From: Deinococcus planocerae
GTDB taxonomy: Bacteria; Deinococcota; Deinococci; Deinococcales; Deinococcaceae
Direction of reading: 5' to 3'
DNA: 64,000 nt
Assembly (NCBI RefSeq): GCF_002869765.1
Contig: NZ_PNOR01000004.1
Coordinates: 110,852 to 174,851, forward strand
Shown: positions 22,572 to 45,140 of the stretch, piece by piece
How the letters are laid out: each line of letters begins with the position of its first letter
Numbering within the stretch: position 1 is the stretch's first letter
Program-made: the position numbers and the translations under genes
Notes under the pieces: model-generated
The model's input: the letters and a program-made list of their open reading frames with translations, nothing else
Told to the model about the DNA's origin: nothing
The model's database searches: none

Positions 22572-23743
22572 GGTCGGGGTCTCACCCCCTCCTCTTCGCG
22601 GCGCTGGGGACGCTGGTTTTTCTCAACGTGTACGCGCCCCAGAGCCTCCTGCCCCTGCTGGCGCGCGAGTTCCGGGTCGGCGCGGCGGAGGTCGGCCTCG
22701 TCGTGGGCGCGACGACGCTGGCGATGGCGCTCGCCTCTCCGGTCGTGGGTGTCCTCGCCGATGCCTGGGGCCGCAGGCGGACGGTGGTGGGGGCCTTCGC
22801 GCTCCTCGCCCTGCCCGCCGTCCTCGCTACCCTCGCGCACACCTTGCCCCTCCTGAACGCCGCCCGCTTCGCCCAGGGCCTCCTCATCCCTGGAGTGATG
22901 GTGGCTCTGAACGCCTACATCGCCGAGGAAGTCGCTCCTCAAGGACGGGCCCGCGCCCTGACCGCCTACGTCACGGGCACGGTGTTGGGGGGGTTCCTGG
23001 GCCGCTTCCTGGCCGGACTCGTCGCCGCGCCCTTCGGCTGGCACGCGGCCTTCTGGCTGCTCGCCGCCGCGTCCGTGGGGGGCGTTATCCTCGCCGGGGT
23101 TGGCTTGCCGCGTGAGAAGAGGTTCACCCCGCGCCGTAATCCGCGTGCCGTGCTGGCCGGGTTTGCCGCCCACCTGCGCAACCCCGCCCTGCTCGCCACC
23201 TGCGGAGTCGGCTTCCTGATCCTCTTCGCACTGGTGGGCACCTTCAACACCCTCACGCTGCGGCTGGACGACGCGCCCTACAACCTCAGCACGGCGGGGA
23301 CGGGGGCGGTCTTCGCCGTCTATCTCCTCGGGGTGGTCGTGACGCCCGTCGCCGGGCCGTTTCTCGCCTCGCGTGGCCCACGCACGGGCCTGCTGGCCGC
23401 CGTGGCCCTTAGCGTGGCGGGTCTGCTCGTCACCCTCGCCGCGCCCCTGCCCCTGGTGATCGCGGGGGTGGCGGCGGGGGCGTGCGGCGTTTTTCTGGCC
23501 CAGTCCGCCGCGCTCGCCGCCGTGCAGCGCAGCGTGACGGGGGCGCGCAGCCTCGCCACCGGGCTCTACCACCTCGCCTACTACGGGGGAGGGGCCGCCG
23601 CGAGCGTGGTCGCCGGGCACACCTTCGAGGCGGGAGGCTGGCCTGCCGTCGTCCCTCTCGTCGCGGGCAGCCTGGGCCTCGCGGCGGTCGTGGGCGCGGT
23701 GGGGTGGAGGCGGGCGGGGCGGGGTGGGGTTCAGAGAGGTTAA
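22568..23743 (+). CDS. Major facilitator superfamily transporter
   Basis: 391 aa, about 12 transmembrane helices. The loop 2-3 signature reads [14 protein letters not shown] near residues 60-73, and the second half repeats the fold after a basic central loop ([12 protein letters not shown] near 180-191). The YnfM/AraJ-like drug-efflux class is a plausible home; substrate not assignable. TTG start at 22568 overlaps the upstream stop. Confidence 0.85.
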   Translation: MRSGSHPLLFAALGTLVFLNVYAPQSLLPLLAREFRVGAAEVGLVVGATTLAMALASPVVGVLADAWGRRRTVVGAFALLALPAVLATLAHTLPLLNAARFAQGLLIPGVMVALNAYIAEEVAPQGRARALTAYVTGTVLGGFLGRFLAGLVAAPFGWHAAFWLLAAASVGGVILAGVGLPREKRFTPRRNPRAVLAGFAAHLRNPALLATCGVGFLILFALVGTFNTLTLRLDDAPYNLSTAGTGAVFAVYLLGVVVTPVAGPFLASRGPRTGLLAAVALSVAGLLVTLAAPLPLVIAGVAAGACGVFLAQSAALAAVQRSVTGARSLATGLYHLAYYGGGAAASVVAGHTFEAGGWPAVVPLVAGSLGLAAVVGAVGWRRAGRGGVQRG

Positions 23744-23805
23744 TCCCAACGTATGCGGGCGCCTGAGCCGACTGCGCGCGAGGTGGGGGCTGAGGTTCGG
23801 GGAGA

Positions 23806-24219
23806 ATGTGCCTCGTGGAACTGGAAAAAATAGCGGTGACGGCCTGTGCGGTGGAGGTTCTGGAAGACCTCGACACATTCATGATCGCCCTTGCTGACGA
23901 CCTGGAGCGGCAGGAGCAGGTTCTGGAGCTTCAGAGAGCCTTGCCGGGAAGCGAACTTGAGGAGCAGGACAAGGGAACAGACATGGACACCTACTGTCTG
24001 GTCTGGAACGCGGGACCTACGGAGTACGGAGCCCTGTCCTCTTGCGTTTTGCAGGAGAAGACACTGACGCTGCTGTTGACGCCTCAAGCGGTCGAAGTCT
24101 TCGGTGTCACAGGTTTTCTGCTCCAATTGGAACTCGACGAAACCGAGCGGGCCAAGTTGCGTGACGGTCTCGCCCTCGTCTTCTCGGAACGGGAGCCTGA
24201 TGAGTTGATCTTGGAGTAG
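23806..24219 (+). CDS. Imm10-like immunity protein (orphan)
   Basis: 137 aa, acidic and single-domain. The pattern of an N-terminal FMIALAD, a mid DTYCLVWNAGPTEYGAL, then LTLLLTPQAVEVFG and a C-terminal LDETERAKLRDGLALVF resembles Immunity protein 10, which protects against polymorphic toxins. This is recognition by eye and not secure. No toxin or secretion gene lies next to it. Base composition is lower in GC than the flanks, consistent with transfer. GTG 23815 is an alternative start better spaced from GGGGAG (23799-23804). Confidence 0.5.
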   Translation: MCLVELEKIAVTACAVEVLEDLDTFMIALADDLERQEQVLELQRALPGSELEEQDKGTDMDTYCLVWNAGPTEYGALSSCVLQEKTLTLLLTPQAVEVFGVTGFLLQLELDETERAKLRDGLALVFSEREPDELILE

Positions 24220-24336
24220 AAGAGGCTCGGATTGAAGACGCCTTCCCCTGTCTCCCCCTCGGGAACGCTGCCCCCGCTCTCCCTCTCGCCCACCCGCGTT
24301 ATTGTTGGCCCGAACTCACCTTCAGGAGGGGAATCC

Positions 24337-25335
<999 letters not shown>

Positions 25336-25418
25336 GGCTTGACGCGGGCGGCCCGCCCGCGTCTCCGGGGGCAAGCTGGGCACAGGTCTCCCGCGTGCTC
25401 CGCCAGATGGCCGACCCG

Positions 25419-25468
<50 letters not shown>

Positions 25469-25489
25469 CCGCGCGGGCGCAGCCAAGAC

Positions 25490-25576
<87 letters not shown>

Positions 25577-25586
25577 GCACAACAGG

Positions 25587-25611
25587 CCCCCGCCCGCGAG
25601 CGGGGGTCTCG
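25587..25611 (+). terminator. Terminator after tRNA-Leu
   Basis: CCCCCGC, six-base loop, GCGGGGG, followed by TCTCG and then CTTTCT. Strong stem, weak T tract. Confidence 0.6.
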
Positions 25612-25642
25612 CCTTTCTGGCCGTGCCGTCTCTGGAAGTCGG

Positions 25643-25866
25643 TCACGGCCCGTTCCTGGATCGCCCGATCAGGACGGCGAGCCCGAGCGAGGCGAGCAGA
25701 CACACCGACAGCCCCACCACGTAAGGAAAGTCCTCCGCGTCCCTCAGGGCCAGCGCAAGCAGGCCGAGGAGCCAGGCGCCCTGGATGATCAACAGCCCGA
25801 AGAGACGGAACCTCACCGACGCCGGGCGTCCCCAGGGTCTTCCTCCCGGTGGGTGTTTCGGGGGCG

Positions 25867-25870
<4 letters not shown>
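25643..25870 (-). CDS. Small two-helix membrane protein coupled to the glycosyltransferase
   Basis: 75 aa. Two hydrophobic helices (about 21-43 and 50-69) flanked by basic residues (RFRLF; GRSRNGP). ATG at 25868-25870 overlaps the glycosyltransferase stop as ATGA, strong evidence that it is translated. No family recognised. It may anchor or assist the glycosyltransferase, inferred from coupling only. Confidence 0.65.
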
Positions 25871-27036
<1,166 letters not shown>

Positions 27037-27106
27037 GTTCCCCCGAAGTCTACCGGGTGGGACGGCGGGAAAGGTCCGCGCGCTGTGGCGCGTTATCCTG
27101 CCCGGC

Positions 27107-27844
27107 ATGACCGGAGCCGCTGCCCCCCTCCCCCTCGTGATCCCCTGCGTGGACATCCAGTCGGGCCGCGCCGTGCGCCTGTTGGGGGGCGACCCCGACC
27201 GGGAGACGGTGTACTTCGACTCGCCCCTGGACGCCGCCCGCCACTGGGCCGGGCTGGGCGCGGGCCTCGTGCATCTGGTGGACCTCGACGCGGCGACCGG
27301 GCGGGGTGAGAACCGGGGCGTGATTCAGCAGATCGCCGCCGAGCTGGGCGGGTCCGGCGTGCAGGTCGAGGTGGGAGGCGGCATCCGTGACCGGGACACG
27401 GCGGAGGAGTTGCTGTCGGCGGGCGTTCACCGCATCGTGATCGGCACGGCGGTCGTGCGGGAGCCGGAGTTGGTGGGCGAGTTGATCAGGCTCCACGGCC
27501 CCGAGCGGGTCGTCGTCAGCCTCGACGCGCGGGGCCTGGAGGTCGCCACCCACGGCTGGGCGCAGGGGAGCGGCCTCAGGGTCGCCGACCTCACGCCGAG
27601 CCTGGCTGACGCGGGCCTGAAAACGCTGATCTTCACCGACGTGACCCGCGACGGCACCCTGCGGGGCCTCGACCGCGAGCTGATGCGGACGGTGCGCCGC
27701 CTCTGGACGAACACCCTGATCGTGGGCGGCGGCGTCGCCACCCTCGACGACGTGCGCCTGCTCGCCGAGGAGGGCATCCAGGGCGCCGTCGTCGGGCGCG
27801 CGATCTACGAGGGGACGCTCGGCTACCCGGTCACCGGCCTCTGA
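27107..27844 (+). CDS. hisA: HisA: ProFAR isomerase
   Basis: 245 aa TIM barrel; isomerises N'-5'-phosphoribosyl-formimino-5-aminoimidazole-4-carboxamide ribonucleotide in histidine synthesis. [18 protein letters not shown] (about 12-29) holds the first catalytic Asp, [10 protein letters not shown] follows, and [12 protein letters not shown] (about 168-179) the second. Phosphate sites EVGGGIR and VGGGVA are present. Leaderless: TATCCT (27094-27099), seven bases, ATG 27107. No other his gene is in the window. Confidence 0.93.
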   Translation: MTGAAAPLPLVIPCVDIQSGRAVRLLGGDPDRETVYFDSPLDAARHWAGLGAGLVHLVDLDAATGRGENRGVIQQIAAELGGSGVQVEVGGGIRDRDTAEELLSAGVHRIVIGTAVVREPELVGELIRLHGPERVVVSLDARGLEVATHGWAQGSGLRVADLTPSLADAGLKTLIFTDVTRDGTLRGLDRELMRTVRRLWTNTLIVGGGVATLDDVRLLAEEGIQGAVVGRAIYEGTLGYPVTGL

Positions 27845-27873
27845 TTCTCTGAGCGCGGCGCCCCGCTGCCCCG

Positions 27874-29043
27874 CTACCTTCGCCGCCCGCCCGTCAGGCC
27901 CAGGACCCGCAGCAGGACCACGGCGGGCACGGCGAGCAGGGCCGTGAGCGCGTTCCACAGCGAGGCGCGCACGGTGGGCACCACGCGGCCCTGGGCGCGG
28001 GTGGGGACCTGGGGCAGCACGCGGGGGAGGTGGGGCCGTTCGGTCAGCATCCGGCCCCAGCGTCCGGCGATGGGTTTGCCCTGCTCAGCGGCGCGCTCCA
28101 GGCCCTCGCGCTCCTGCTCGCTGGGGGTGGGGTCGAGCGCGGCTCCCTTGGCGATCAGCTCCTCTTTCTTGGTCACGCTGACGGCGCCGCCCGCCCCCGA
28201 GCCGTACTTTTGCGAGTACACCCAGGTCACCTCCGCCCCGAAGAAAAAGATCATGGCCGAGTAGTAGATCCACAGCAGCAGCACGACCAGGGACCCCGCC
28301 ACCCCGAAGGCGCTGCCCGGCGCGAAGCGGCCCAGGTACCAACTGATGGCGAGCTGCCCCAGCGTGAAGAGCGCGGCGGTCACGACGCTGCCCACCCAGA
28401 CCTCCCGCCACTGGAGCCGCACGTTGGGCAGCACCTTGAACACGGCGGCGAACACCAGCGTGAGCACGCCCAGCCCCACGACCAGCGTCATCAGCCGCAC
28501 GAAAAAGGCCCCGGCCCCGATGGTGTCCCCGAGGTCTTGCGCAACCGCGGAGAGGTACGTGTTGCCGATCAGGAAGGCGATGATCACCACCCCGAAGCCC
28601 AGGATCAGCGCGAAGGCCTTGAGCCGCGCCTTGACGACGTTCCACACCCCGCCCAGCGGTCCGGGCTCGGCGCCCCAGAGGGTGTTCAGGGCGTCTTGCA
28701 CCTGCACGAACAGGCCCGTGGCCCCCATGAAGAGGGTCCCGAAGCCCAGCACGCTCGCCCAGAGGCTCGACTGCCGGAGCTGGCTGCCCTGCGGCAGGAT
28801 GCCCTGCACGAACTCCACGGCGCTCTCGTTGAGGTTCTGGCCCAGGAACTCGAAGAGCCGCTCTTGCACGTTCACGTTGGCGAGCAGCCCGCTGGCGACC
28901 GCCAGGGCGAAAAACAGCATGGGCGCGATGGCGAAAATCGAGTAGTAGGCCACCGCCGCCGCCAGCCGGGGGGCCTTGTCCTGTCCGAAGGCGAGTGCGG
29001 CCTCCCGGATCAGGGGAAAGAGGTCCGCGAGCTTGAGCTTCAC
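27874..29043 (-). CDS. YihY/virulence factor BrkB family membrane protein
   Basis: 389 aa. Six transmembrane helices over about residues 30-275, including [18 protein letters not shown], then a long cytoplasmic tail (about 285-350) and a final hydrophobic segment (about 363-381). YihY-family proteins are often mislabelled RNase BN; function unresolved. ATG start with no clear SD. Convergent with hisA (29 bp). Confidence 0.9.
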   Translation of the reverse strand: MKLKLADLFPLIREAALAFGQDKAPRLAAAVAYYSIFAIAPMLFFALAVASGLLANVNVQERLFEFLGQNLNESAVEFVQGILPQGSQLRQSSLWASVLGFGTLFMGATGLFVQVQDALNTLWGAEPGPLGGVWNVVKARLKAFALILGFGVVIIAFLIGNTYLSAVAQDLGDTIGAGAFFVRLMTLVVGLGVLTLVFAAVFKVLPNVRLQWREVWVGSVVTAALFTLGQLAISWYLGRFAPGSAFGVAGSLVVLLLWIYYSAMIFFFGAEVTWVYSQKYGSGAGGAVSVTKKEELIAKGAALDPTPSEQEREGLERAAEQGKPIAGRWGRMLTERPHLPRVLPQVPTRAQGRVVPTVRASLWNALTALLAVPAVVLLRVLGLTGGRRR

Positions 29044-29104
29044 CGCGCCAGTCTAAGGGCCCGCTTCGTGGGAAAGGCCGGGGACGATGGCTTAGCCTGC
29101 CCCC

Positions 29105-29524
29105 ATGCGCCCCATCCCGCCCGGCTTCGCCCAGACCCTCACCGTCACCGTCACAGAAGAGATGACCGTGCGCTTCGAGCAACTCGGCCCCGTCCACCCC
29201 GTCTACGCGACCTACTGGATGACCCGCCACTTCGAGGAGGCCGGACGCCTGGTGATCCTTCCCTTTCTCGAAGACGGCGAGGGCGGCCTGGGCACGGCGG
29301 TCGAGGTCCGGCACACCGCCTCCGCCCTGCCCGGCATGACGGTGACGGTCACGGCCACCTGCGAGCGGGTGGAGGGCCGCCGCGTCTTCTGCACCTTGCG
29401 CGCCATCTCCGAGCTGGGCGACGAGATCGGCCACGGCACGACGACCCAGGTGGTGCTGCCCCAGGAGCGGATCGACGCGAACTTCGGGTCGCTGCGGGAG
29501 CGGTGGGCGGCGCGGCGGGGGTGA
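29105..29524 (+). CDS. FlK-like hotdog thioesterase
   Basis: 139 aa. Single hotdog domain; [19 protein letters not shown] and [20 protein letters not shown] match the fluoroacetyl-CoA thioesterase-like family. The Thr/His/Glu set used by FlK is suggested by [10 protein letters not shown] and the His in VRHTA. Broad acyl-CoA hydrolase role inferred. Leaderless: TAGCCT (29093-29098), six bases, ATG. Confidence 0.8.
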   Translation: MRPIPPGFAQTLTVTVTEEMTVRFEQLGPVHPVYATYWMTRHFEEAGRLVILPFLEDGEGGLGTAVEVRHTASALPGMTVTVTATCERVEGRRVFCTLRAISELGDEIGHGTTTQVVLPQERIDANFGSLRERWAARRG

Positions 29525-29636
29525 CCCCTCTGCTGACGCCCGAACCCTCAGGTGGCGGGCCGTTTTCCCCGCGTGCTTTCCGTGCCATACGTGCCCCGGC
29601 CCCGTCCAGCACGCCCGAGCTAAGCTACCCGGGTCT

Positions 29637-31382
29637 ATGCCCGAAGCCCGCCGCGTCTCCCGCTACTACGACGTTCGGCGCGACGAAGACGGCCACCGTT
29701 TCCTCGACGTGAACGTGACCGGCTTCTCGCTGCTGCACATCCCCCTCCTGAACAAGTCCACCGGCTTCACCCGCGAGGAACGCCGCGCCCTGGGGCTGGA
29801 GGGCCTGGTCCCCCCCCACACGAGCACCCTGGAGGAGCAGAAGGAACGCACCTACCTCCGTTACCTCCAGCAGACGACCGACCTGGAAAAGCACGAGTAC
29901 CTGCGCGCCCTGCAAGACCGCAACGAGGTGCTCTTCTACGCGATCTTCGCCGACCACTTAGAGGAGATGCTTCCCATCCTCTATACCCCCACCGTGGGCG
30001 AGGCGGTGCGCATCTTCTCCCACATCTACCGCTATCCGCGCGGCCTGTCGGTGAGCACCGAGGACATCGACCGGGTGGACGAACTGCTGGAGAACGTGCC
30101 CCTCAACGACGTGCGGATGATCGTGGCGACCGATTCCAGCGCCATCCTCGGCATCGGCGACCAGGGCTTCGGCGGCATGGCGATCTCTATCGGCAAGCTC
30201 AGCCTCTACACGGCGGCGGGCGGTGTGGGGCCCGACAAGACGCTGCCCGTCGAGCTGGACGTGGGCACCGACCGCCAGGACCTGATCGACGATCCCCTCT
30301 ACCTCGGCGTCCACCACCAGCGGCTGACGGGCCCCCAGTACGACGAGTTCCTCGACCGTTTCGTGGAGGCCACCGCCGCACGCTACCCCAAGGCGATCAT
30401 CCAGTGGGAGGACTTCGCGCGCGGCACGGCCTTCCGGGTGCTGGAGCGCTACCGCCGGGTCGTTCCCAGCTTCAACGACGACATCCAGGGCACCGGGGCG
30501 ATGGCCCTCGCCGGGCTGATCGGCGCCAGCCGCCTCAAGGGCGAGATGCTGCACGATCAGGTCTTCGTGGTCGTCGGCGCGGGGGCGGGCGGCATCGGCG
30601 TGGCGAGCGCGATCCGGCAGGGGCTGATGCAGGGCGGCCTGACCTACGTGGAGGCGAACGCCCGAATCTTCGTGGTGGACCGCTACGGCCTGCTCGTGCA
30701 CGGCCAGCCCCTCGAAGACCACCAGCGCTCCTTCGCCAAGCACCCGGAAGACCTCGCGGGCTGGGAGGTGGCGGGCGAGTGGCCCACCCTGCACGAGACG
30801 GTGGTGAACGCTCGCGCCACCGCCCTCCTCGGCCTGACCGGCGTTCCTGGCCTCTTCCGGCAGCCCACCGTCGAGGCGATGCTCGCCCACACGGCCCGGC
30901 CCATCGTCTTCCCCCTCTCCAACCCCACCAGCAACGTCGAGGCCCAGCCCGCCGACGTGCTGCGCTGGACGGCGGGCGCGGCGATCATCGCCACCGGGAG
31001 CCCCTTCGCCGACATCGAGTACGGCGGCAGGCTGTACCCGGTCGGGCAGGGGAACAACGCCTTCATCTTCCCGGGCCTGGGCTTCGGCGCCGTCATCAGC
31101 CGCGCCCGCGAGATCACCGACGGCATGGTGATGGAGGCGGCCCTGACCCTCGCGGACGAGACGAGGGCGCACGGCGACCGGGTGTACCCGCCCATCAGTC
31201 ACCTGCGCGAGATCAGCATGAAGGTGGCTGTCCGGGTCGCCCGCCGCGCCATCGACGAGGGGGTGTGCGCCGAGCGCCGCATCCGCAACCTGACGGACGA
31301 CGAACTCGAGGCGTTCGTCCGCCGCCGCTCGTGGCTGCCGAAGTACCTGCCGCTGCGCAAGGCGGCGGACGCGCGGGACTGA
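29637..31382 (+). CDS. NAD-dependent malic enzyme
   Basis: 581 aa, the long bacterial/eukaryotic type; oxidatively decarboxylates malate to pyruvate. Tyr in LYTPTVGEA near residue 117, Lys in [13 protein letters not shown] near 188, metal-binding acids in [11 protein letters not shown] near 280, and NAD site [12 protein letters not shown] near 314. The C-terminal [15 protein letters not shown] is intact. TAAGCT lies ten bases before the ATG. Links the TCA cycle to pyruvate, complementing mdh. Confidence 0.95.
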   Translation: MPEARRVSRYYDVRRDEDGHRFLDVNVTGFSLLHIPLLNKSTGFTREERRALGLEGLVPPHTSTLEEQKERTYLRYLQQTTDLEKHEYLRALQDRNEVLFYAIFADHLEEMLPILYTPTVGEAVRIFSHIYRYPRGLSVSTEDIDRVDELLENVPLNDVRMIVATDSSAILGIGDQGFGGMAISIGKLSLYTAAGGVGPDKTLPVELDVGTDRQDLIDDPLYLGVHHQRLTGPQYDEFLDRFVEATAARYPKAIIQWEDFARGTAFRVLERYRRVVPSFNDDIQGTGAMALAGLIGASRLKGEMLHDQVFVVVGAGAGGIGVASAIRQGLMQGGLTYVEANARIFVVDRYGLLVHGQPLEDHQRSFAKHPEDLAGWEVAGEWPTLHETVVNARATALLGLTGVPGLFRQPTVEAMLAHTARPIVFPLSNPTSNVEAQPADVLRWTAGAAIIATGSPFADIEYGGRLYPVGQGNNAFIFPGLGFGAVISRAREITDGMVMEAALTLADETRAHGDRVYPPISHLREISMKVAVRVARRAIDEGVCAERRIRNLTDDELEAFVRRRSWLPKYLPLRKAADARD

Positions 31383-31766
31383 CGGAAGAACGTGAGGAGC
31401 CTCACGCCCACCGTGGGTGAACGGTCGGGGGTGTGAGGCCGCGGTGTTGTGCCGGGGTCGGGCTGGAAGTCGCGCGAGGCCGCCCCACCCCGCCGTGAGG
31501 TCCCCTGGCCCTGCTCCGTTTCGCCGCCTGATCTATCAGGGTGACCCTCCCTTCCACCCTCTCTCGTGACCGGGGCTTCGGGAGGGCGGGTTCTCTTGTC
31601 GGGGGAAGCCTCCAGACGCGGCCATCAAAGGGGGGCTGGGGAATTGACACCCCCCCCTCCCCGTGCCAGCATGGCGTGCACACCTAACTTGAACTGCGTT
31701 CAGGGGCCCACGAGTCTTTCCCTGCCTGCGGGGGCCTTGTGTCCGTCCCGGCGCTGGAGGTTTCCT
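31383..31766 (+). other. Intergenic region with liv promoter and candidate operator
   Basis: No gene seen in 384 bp. A candidate promoter is TTGACA (31644-31649), 17 bases, CAGCAT (31667-31672). A near-palindrome CTTGAAC-TGC-GTTCAGG (31688-31704, one mismatch) lies just downstream and could be an operator or early leader element for the liv operon. A tight hairpin GTGAGG/CCTCAC at 31391-31404 follows the malic enzyme gene without a T tract. Confidence 0.5.
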
Positions 31767-32909
<1,143 letters not shown>

Positions 32910-33002
32910 GGCGAGAGGACCTGACCCAAGCCACCCCACAGCCACCCCGCCGCGTCCCGTCACCACGAGGGGCGCGGTCCCCTCTGACCGGGAGCCACAG
33001 CC

Positions 33003-36345
<3,343 letters not shown>

Positions 36346-36361
36346 GGCAGGAAGGGGTCGG

Positions 36362-36391
36362 GCGGAGTGTAAGCGCCGGTTTACACTCCGC
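36362..36391 (+). terminator. Perfect 11-bp hairpin after the liv operon
   Basis: GCGGAGTGTAA, eight-base loop, TTACACTCCGC, followed by TCTGCCTTT. Probable terminator of the liv operon; the tail is only partly T-rich. The -10-like TACACT of the next transcript lies at 36417-36422. Confidence 0.65.
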
Positions 36392-36451
36392 TCTGCCTTT
36401 GCCGACACGGCGCCGCTACACTGCTTCTCAGTCGCCCCGAGGGGCCGAACT

Positions 36452-36508
<57 letters not shown>

Positions 36509-36515
36509 TCACGTC

Positions 36516-36836
36516 ATGGCCTGGATTTTGCTTGTCGTCGCGGGGCTCTTGGAAGTCGGCTGGGCCGTCGGCCTCAAGTACACTGAAGGGTTTACCCGTC
36601 CCCTGCCCACCGTCCTGACCGTCATCAGCATGGTCGCCAGCATGGGTCTGCTCGGCCTCGCCGCCAAGACCCTGCCCATCGGCACGGCCTACGGCGTCTG
36701 GGTCGGCATCGGCGCGGTGGGTGCGGCCATCCTCGGCATCGTCTTGTTCAAGGAGCCCGCCACCTTCTCCCGCCTCGGCTTCCTCGCCCTGATGGTCGTC
36801 GCCATCGTGGGCCTCAAGGCGACGAGCGGCCACTGA
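36516..36836 (+). CDS. sugE: Gdx/SugE-type guanidinium exporter (SMR family)
   Basis: 106 aa, four transmembrane helices. [20 protein letters not shown] holds the essential Glu near residue 13 in the Trp-containing context typical of guanidinium exporters (Gdx) and distinct from drug-exporting EmrE. It exchanges guanidinium for protons. ATG chosen from the AGGAGG site and the family N terminus. Gene order aptamer-exporter explains the physiology: guanidine raises exporter synthesis. Confidence 0.95.
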   Translation: MAWILLVVAGLLEVGWAVGLKYTEGFTRPLPTVLTVISMVASMGLLGLAAKTLPIGTAYGVWVGIGAVGAAILGIVLFKEPATFSRLGFLALMVVAIVGLKATSGH

Positions 36837-36851
36837 ACAGCAGAAAAGAGA

Positions 36852-36882
36852 AACGCCCCCAGTGGACCCGGGGGCGTTCCTT
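36852..36882. terminator. Bidirectional terminator between sugE and lon
   Basis: AACGCCCCC, nine-base loop, GGGGGCGTT. T-rich tracts lie on both sides (CCTTCTTTC on the plus strand; TCTCTTTTCTG on the minus strand), so it can end both convergent transcripts. Confidence 0.85.
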
Positions 36883-36905
36883 CTTTCGCTGGCTGCCGGC
36901 GACTC

Positions 36906-39356
<2,451 letters not shown>

Positions 39357-39456
39357 GCTTGCTCCTTGAAACCGGGCCGGGAAAGGCCCGGGAAGAGGTG
39401 AGTTCAACGCGGGGCGCCCTCCTCGGGTCACATCCACTCGTGGCGTGACCTTCAGG

Positions 39457-39509
39457 AAAAGACACCCCGCCCACGATGTCCCCAGATTGTAAGGACGTGG
39501 GCGGGGTGT
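39457..39509 (-). terminator. Terminator of clpPX
   Basis: Perfect 14-bp stem ACACCCCGCCCACG / CGTGGGCGGGGTGT with a 20-base loop. On the minus strand it is followed by C then TTTT, 20 bp after the clpX stop. Confidence 0.85.
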
Positions 39510-39529
39510 GGCTGTAATCCCTCTCGCTT

Positions 39530-41343
<1,814 letters not shown>

Positions 41344-41456
41344 GGGCGGCATTATCGCACGGGCTTTCGGGTGGAAGGTAGGCAAGGCTGCGCTGAGTGG
41401 GGGGTGGGGGCTGTGCTGGGCGGCGGCTGGACGGCTTGGGAGAGGGAGGCACCAAA

Positions 41457-41497
41457 AGCTCCTCCCCCTTGAGGGGGGGGGTTAGGAGGGGGTGAGC
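41457..41497. repeat. Dispersed G/C-rich repeat, copy 1
   Basis: Begins AGCTCCTCCCCCTTGAG and continues into a G-rich half ending GGAGGGGGTGAG. Pairs as a long inverted repeat with copy 2 at 41569-41609. The 340-bp gap between clpP and rnj otherwise contains no gene. Confidence 0.75.
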
Positions 41498-41568
41498 GGG
41501 CATGGCGGAGCAGAGCCGGTGGGAATGTCCAGGCAGCCCTCTTCTCGCCGCGCCGCGGGTCGTTTGCG

Positions 41569-41609
41569 TTGACCCCCCTCCCGGCCTCCCCCACAAGGGG
41601 GGAGGAGCT
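41569..41609. repeat. Dispersed G/C-rich repeat, copy 2 (inverted)
   Basis: Reverse complement reads AGCTCCTCCCCCCTTGTGG, then GGGAGGCCGGGAGGGGGG; closely matches copy 1 in opposite orientation and the copy in thpR at 58839-58878. Confidence 0.75.
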
Positions 41610-41630
41610 AAAAGGCCCTTCCGGCAAGCC

Positions 41631-41672
41631 AAAAGCAGAGGGCCGGAGCTTCCTTCACCCCGGCCCTCTGCT
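41631..41672 (-). terminator. Terminator of rnj
   Basis: AGCAGAGGGCCGG / CCGGCCCTCTGCT, 13-bp stem with a 13-base loop, followed on the minus strand by TTT, just after the rnj stop. Confidence 0.8.
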
Positions 41673-41683
41673 CCTTGCCCTGC

Positions 41684-43372
<1,689 letters not shown>

Positions 43373-43731
43373 GTGGGTGGGTGCTCCGGCGCACGGTCGC
43401 CTCCTGCCCCGGCGAGGGCTTCCTAAGAAGGGGAGAACGTTCCTCTGTCAAAAACCCTCGGGGGAGGGAGGCGAGTGCGGTTTTGAGTGATGCGGCCACG
43501 CGGAAAGGGGCGCGGCCCAGGAAAGACGGATTGTGTCGCCCGGCGATCAGACCGCGGCGCAGTGGGCTCAGGGTAGCACAGGCACCCGCCCCCGGTTGGC
43601 CTTGAGCAACCCTTCGGGAAGCCCCCGACCGGGCGCGCGCGAGGCGCCGGGCGGGCGTTCTCGCGGGCCCACCCGCCGGGGTCACCGCCCCTGTGACGTG
43701 AAGTGCGGGTGAAGGCGGGTATCATGAGGGG
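43373..43731. other. Divergent intergenic region rnj / response regulator
   Basis: 359 bp without a convincing gene. On the minus strand TACCCT at 43573-43578 is a possible rnj -10, which would give an rnj leader of about 195 bases. On the plus strand TATCAT (43720-43725) serves the response regulator. The region is G/C-rich with several short inverted repeats. Confidence 0.5.
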
Positions 43732-44397
<666 letters not shown>

Positions 44398-44496
44398 GGC
44401 GGACGGGCCGACCGGCCTCCCCGGGCGCAAGTCGACAATTTCACACTTCGTATGACCGGTGACGGCTCTGTCAGCGATCCTGAGTATCATGAAGCC

Positions 44497-44598
44497 GTGT
44501 TGACGATGCTGGTAGGCAGGCGGCGTTCCGGGAGAGGCGTGGGAGACCGCGCGGGAGGATCGCTGGCCGCCCTGTTCCTGGCGGGAGGGCCCACGTGA
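44497..44598 (+). CDS. Possible short leaderless ORF coupled to the next gene
   Basis: 33 codons, MLTMLVGRRRSGRGVGDRAG at its start and LAALFLAGGPT at its end. TATCAT (44485-44490), six bases, then GTG reproduces exactly the layout of the preceding regulator gene. Its TGA overlaps the following GTG (GTGA). An in-frame ATG at 44452 would lengthen it to 48 aa. No family known; it may act mainly as a coupling leader. Confidence 0.4.
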   Translation: MLTMLVGRRRSGRGVGDRAGGSLAALFLAGGPT

Positions 44599-45065
44599 CC
44601 TCCCCCCACGCCGCCGAGGCCCCTTCCCACGCCCGGTCCCGAATCGAGATCCTGCTCGTGGAGGACAACGAGCCCGACGTGCTGCTGACCCAAGAGGCCT
44701 TCGAGGGCGCGCGGGTGCCCAACCGGGTCCACGTGGTGCGCGACGGGGTGGAGGCCCTGCACTTTCTGCGCCGGGAGGGCGAGTACGCCTCCTCCCCGCG
44801 CCCCGACGTGATCTTGCTCGACATCAACATGCCGCGCAAGAACGGGCTGGAGGTCCTCGGCGAGATCAAGGGCGACCCTGTGCTCAGCAGCATCCCGGTC
44901 GTGATGCTCACCACCAGCCAGGCGGAGGAGGACGTGCGCGGTTCCTACGCCCGGCACGCGAGCGGCTACGTGGTCAAGCCCGTCGGCTTCGAGAATTTCC
45001 TGAACGCGATCCGCGCCTTCGAGGACTTCTGGATGACCTTCGTGCGCTTTCCGCCCCGCGCGTAG
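44595..45065 (+). CDS. Single-domain response regulator, Rcp1-like
   Basis: 156 aa, CheY-like receiver only, with Asp76 in VILLDINMP, Thr in MLTTS and Lys in VVKPV. The insertion around LHFLRREGEYASSPRPD and the ending AFEDFWMTFVRFP are typical of Rcp1-type partners of phytochrome and related kinases. No kinase or phytochrome gene is adjacent. GTG at 44595 has GGGAGGG upstream and overlaps the preceding short ORF. Confidence 0.88.
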   Translation: MTSPHAAEAPSHARSRIEILLVEDNEPDVLLTQEAFEGARVPNRVHVVRDGVEALHFLRREGEYASSPRPDVILLDINMPRKNGLEVLGEIKGDPVLSSIPVVMLTTSQAEEDVRGSYARHASGYVVKPVGFENFLNAIRAFEDFWMTFVRFPPRA

Positions 45066-45085
45066 ACGGCCCAGGACCCAGGGGT

Positions 45086-45133
45086 CCCACAGCAAGTCCC
45101 CCGACCGTGCGAGGCCGGGGGACTTGCTGTGGG
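45086..45133. terminator. 17-bp perfect inverted repeat between convergent genes
   Basis: CCCACAGCAAGTCCCCC / GGGGGACTTGCTGTGGG with a 14-base loop. Very stable, without a T tract; likely a bidirectional transcription end. Confidence 0.7.
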
Positions 45134-45140
45134 GGTAGGC

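Noticed and set aside
43381..43605. A 74-residue plus-strand frame in the rnj upstream region
   Set aside because: No start signal, no recognisable features, and it overlaps the probable rnj leader and promoter.
45086..45133. Riboswitch or small RNA in the 17-bp inverted repeat
   Set aside because: Simple perfect hairpin between two convergent gene ends; a transcription end explains it.
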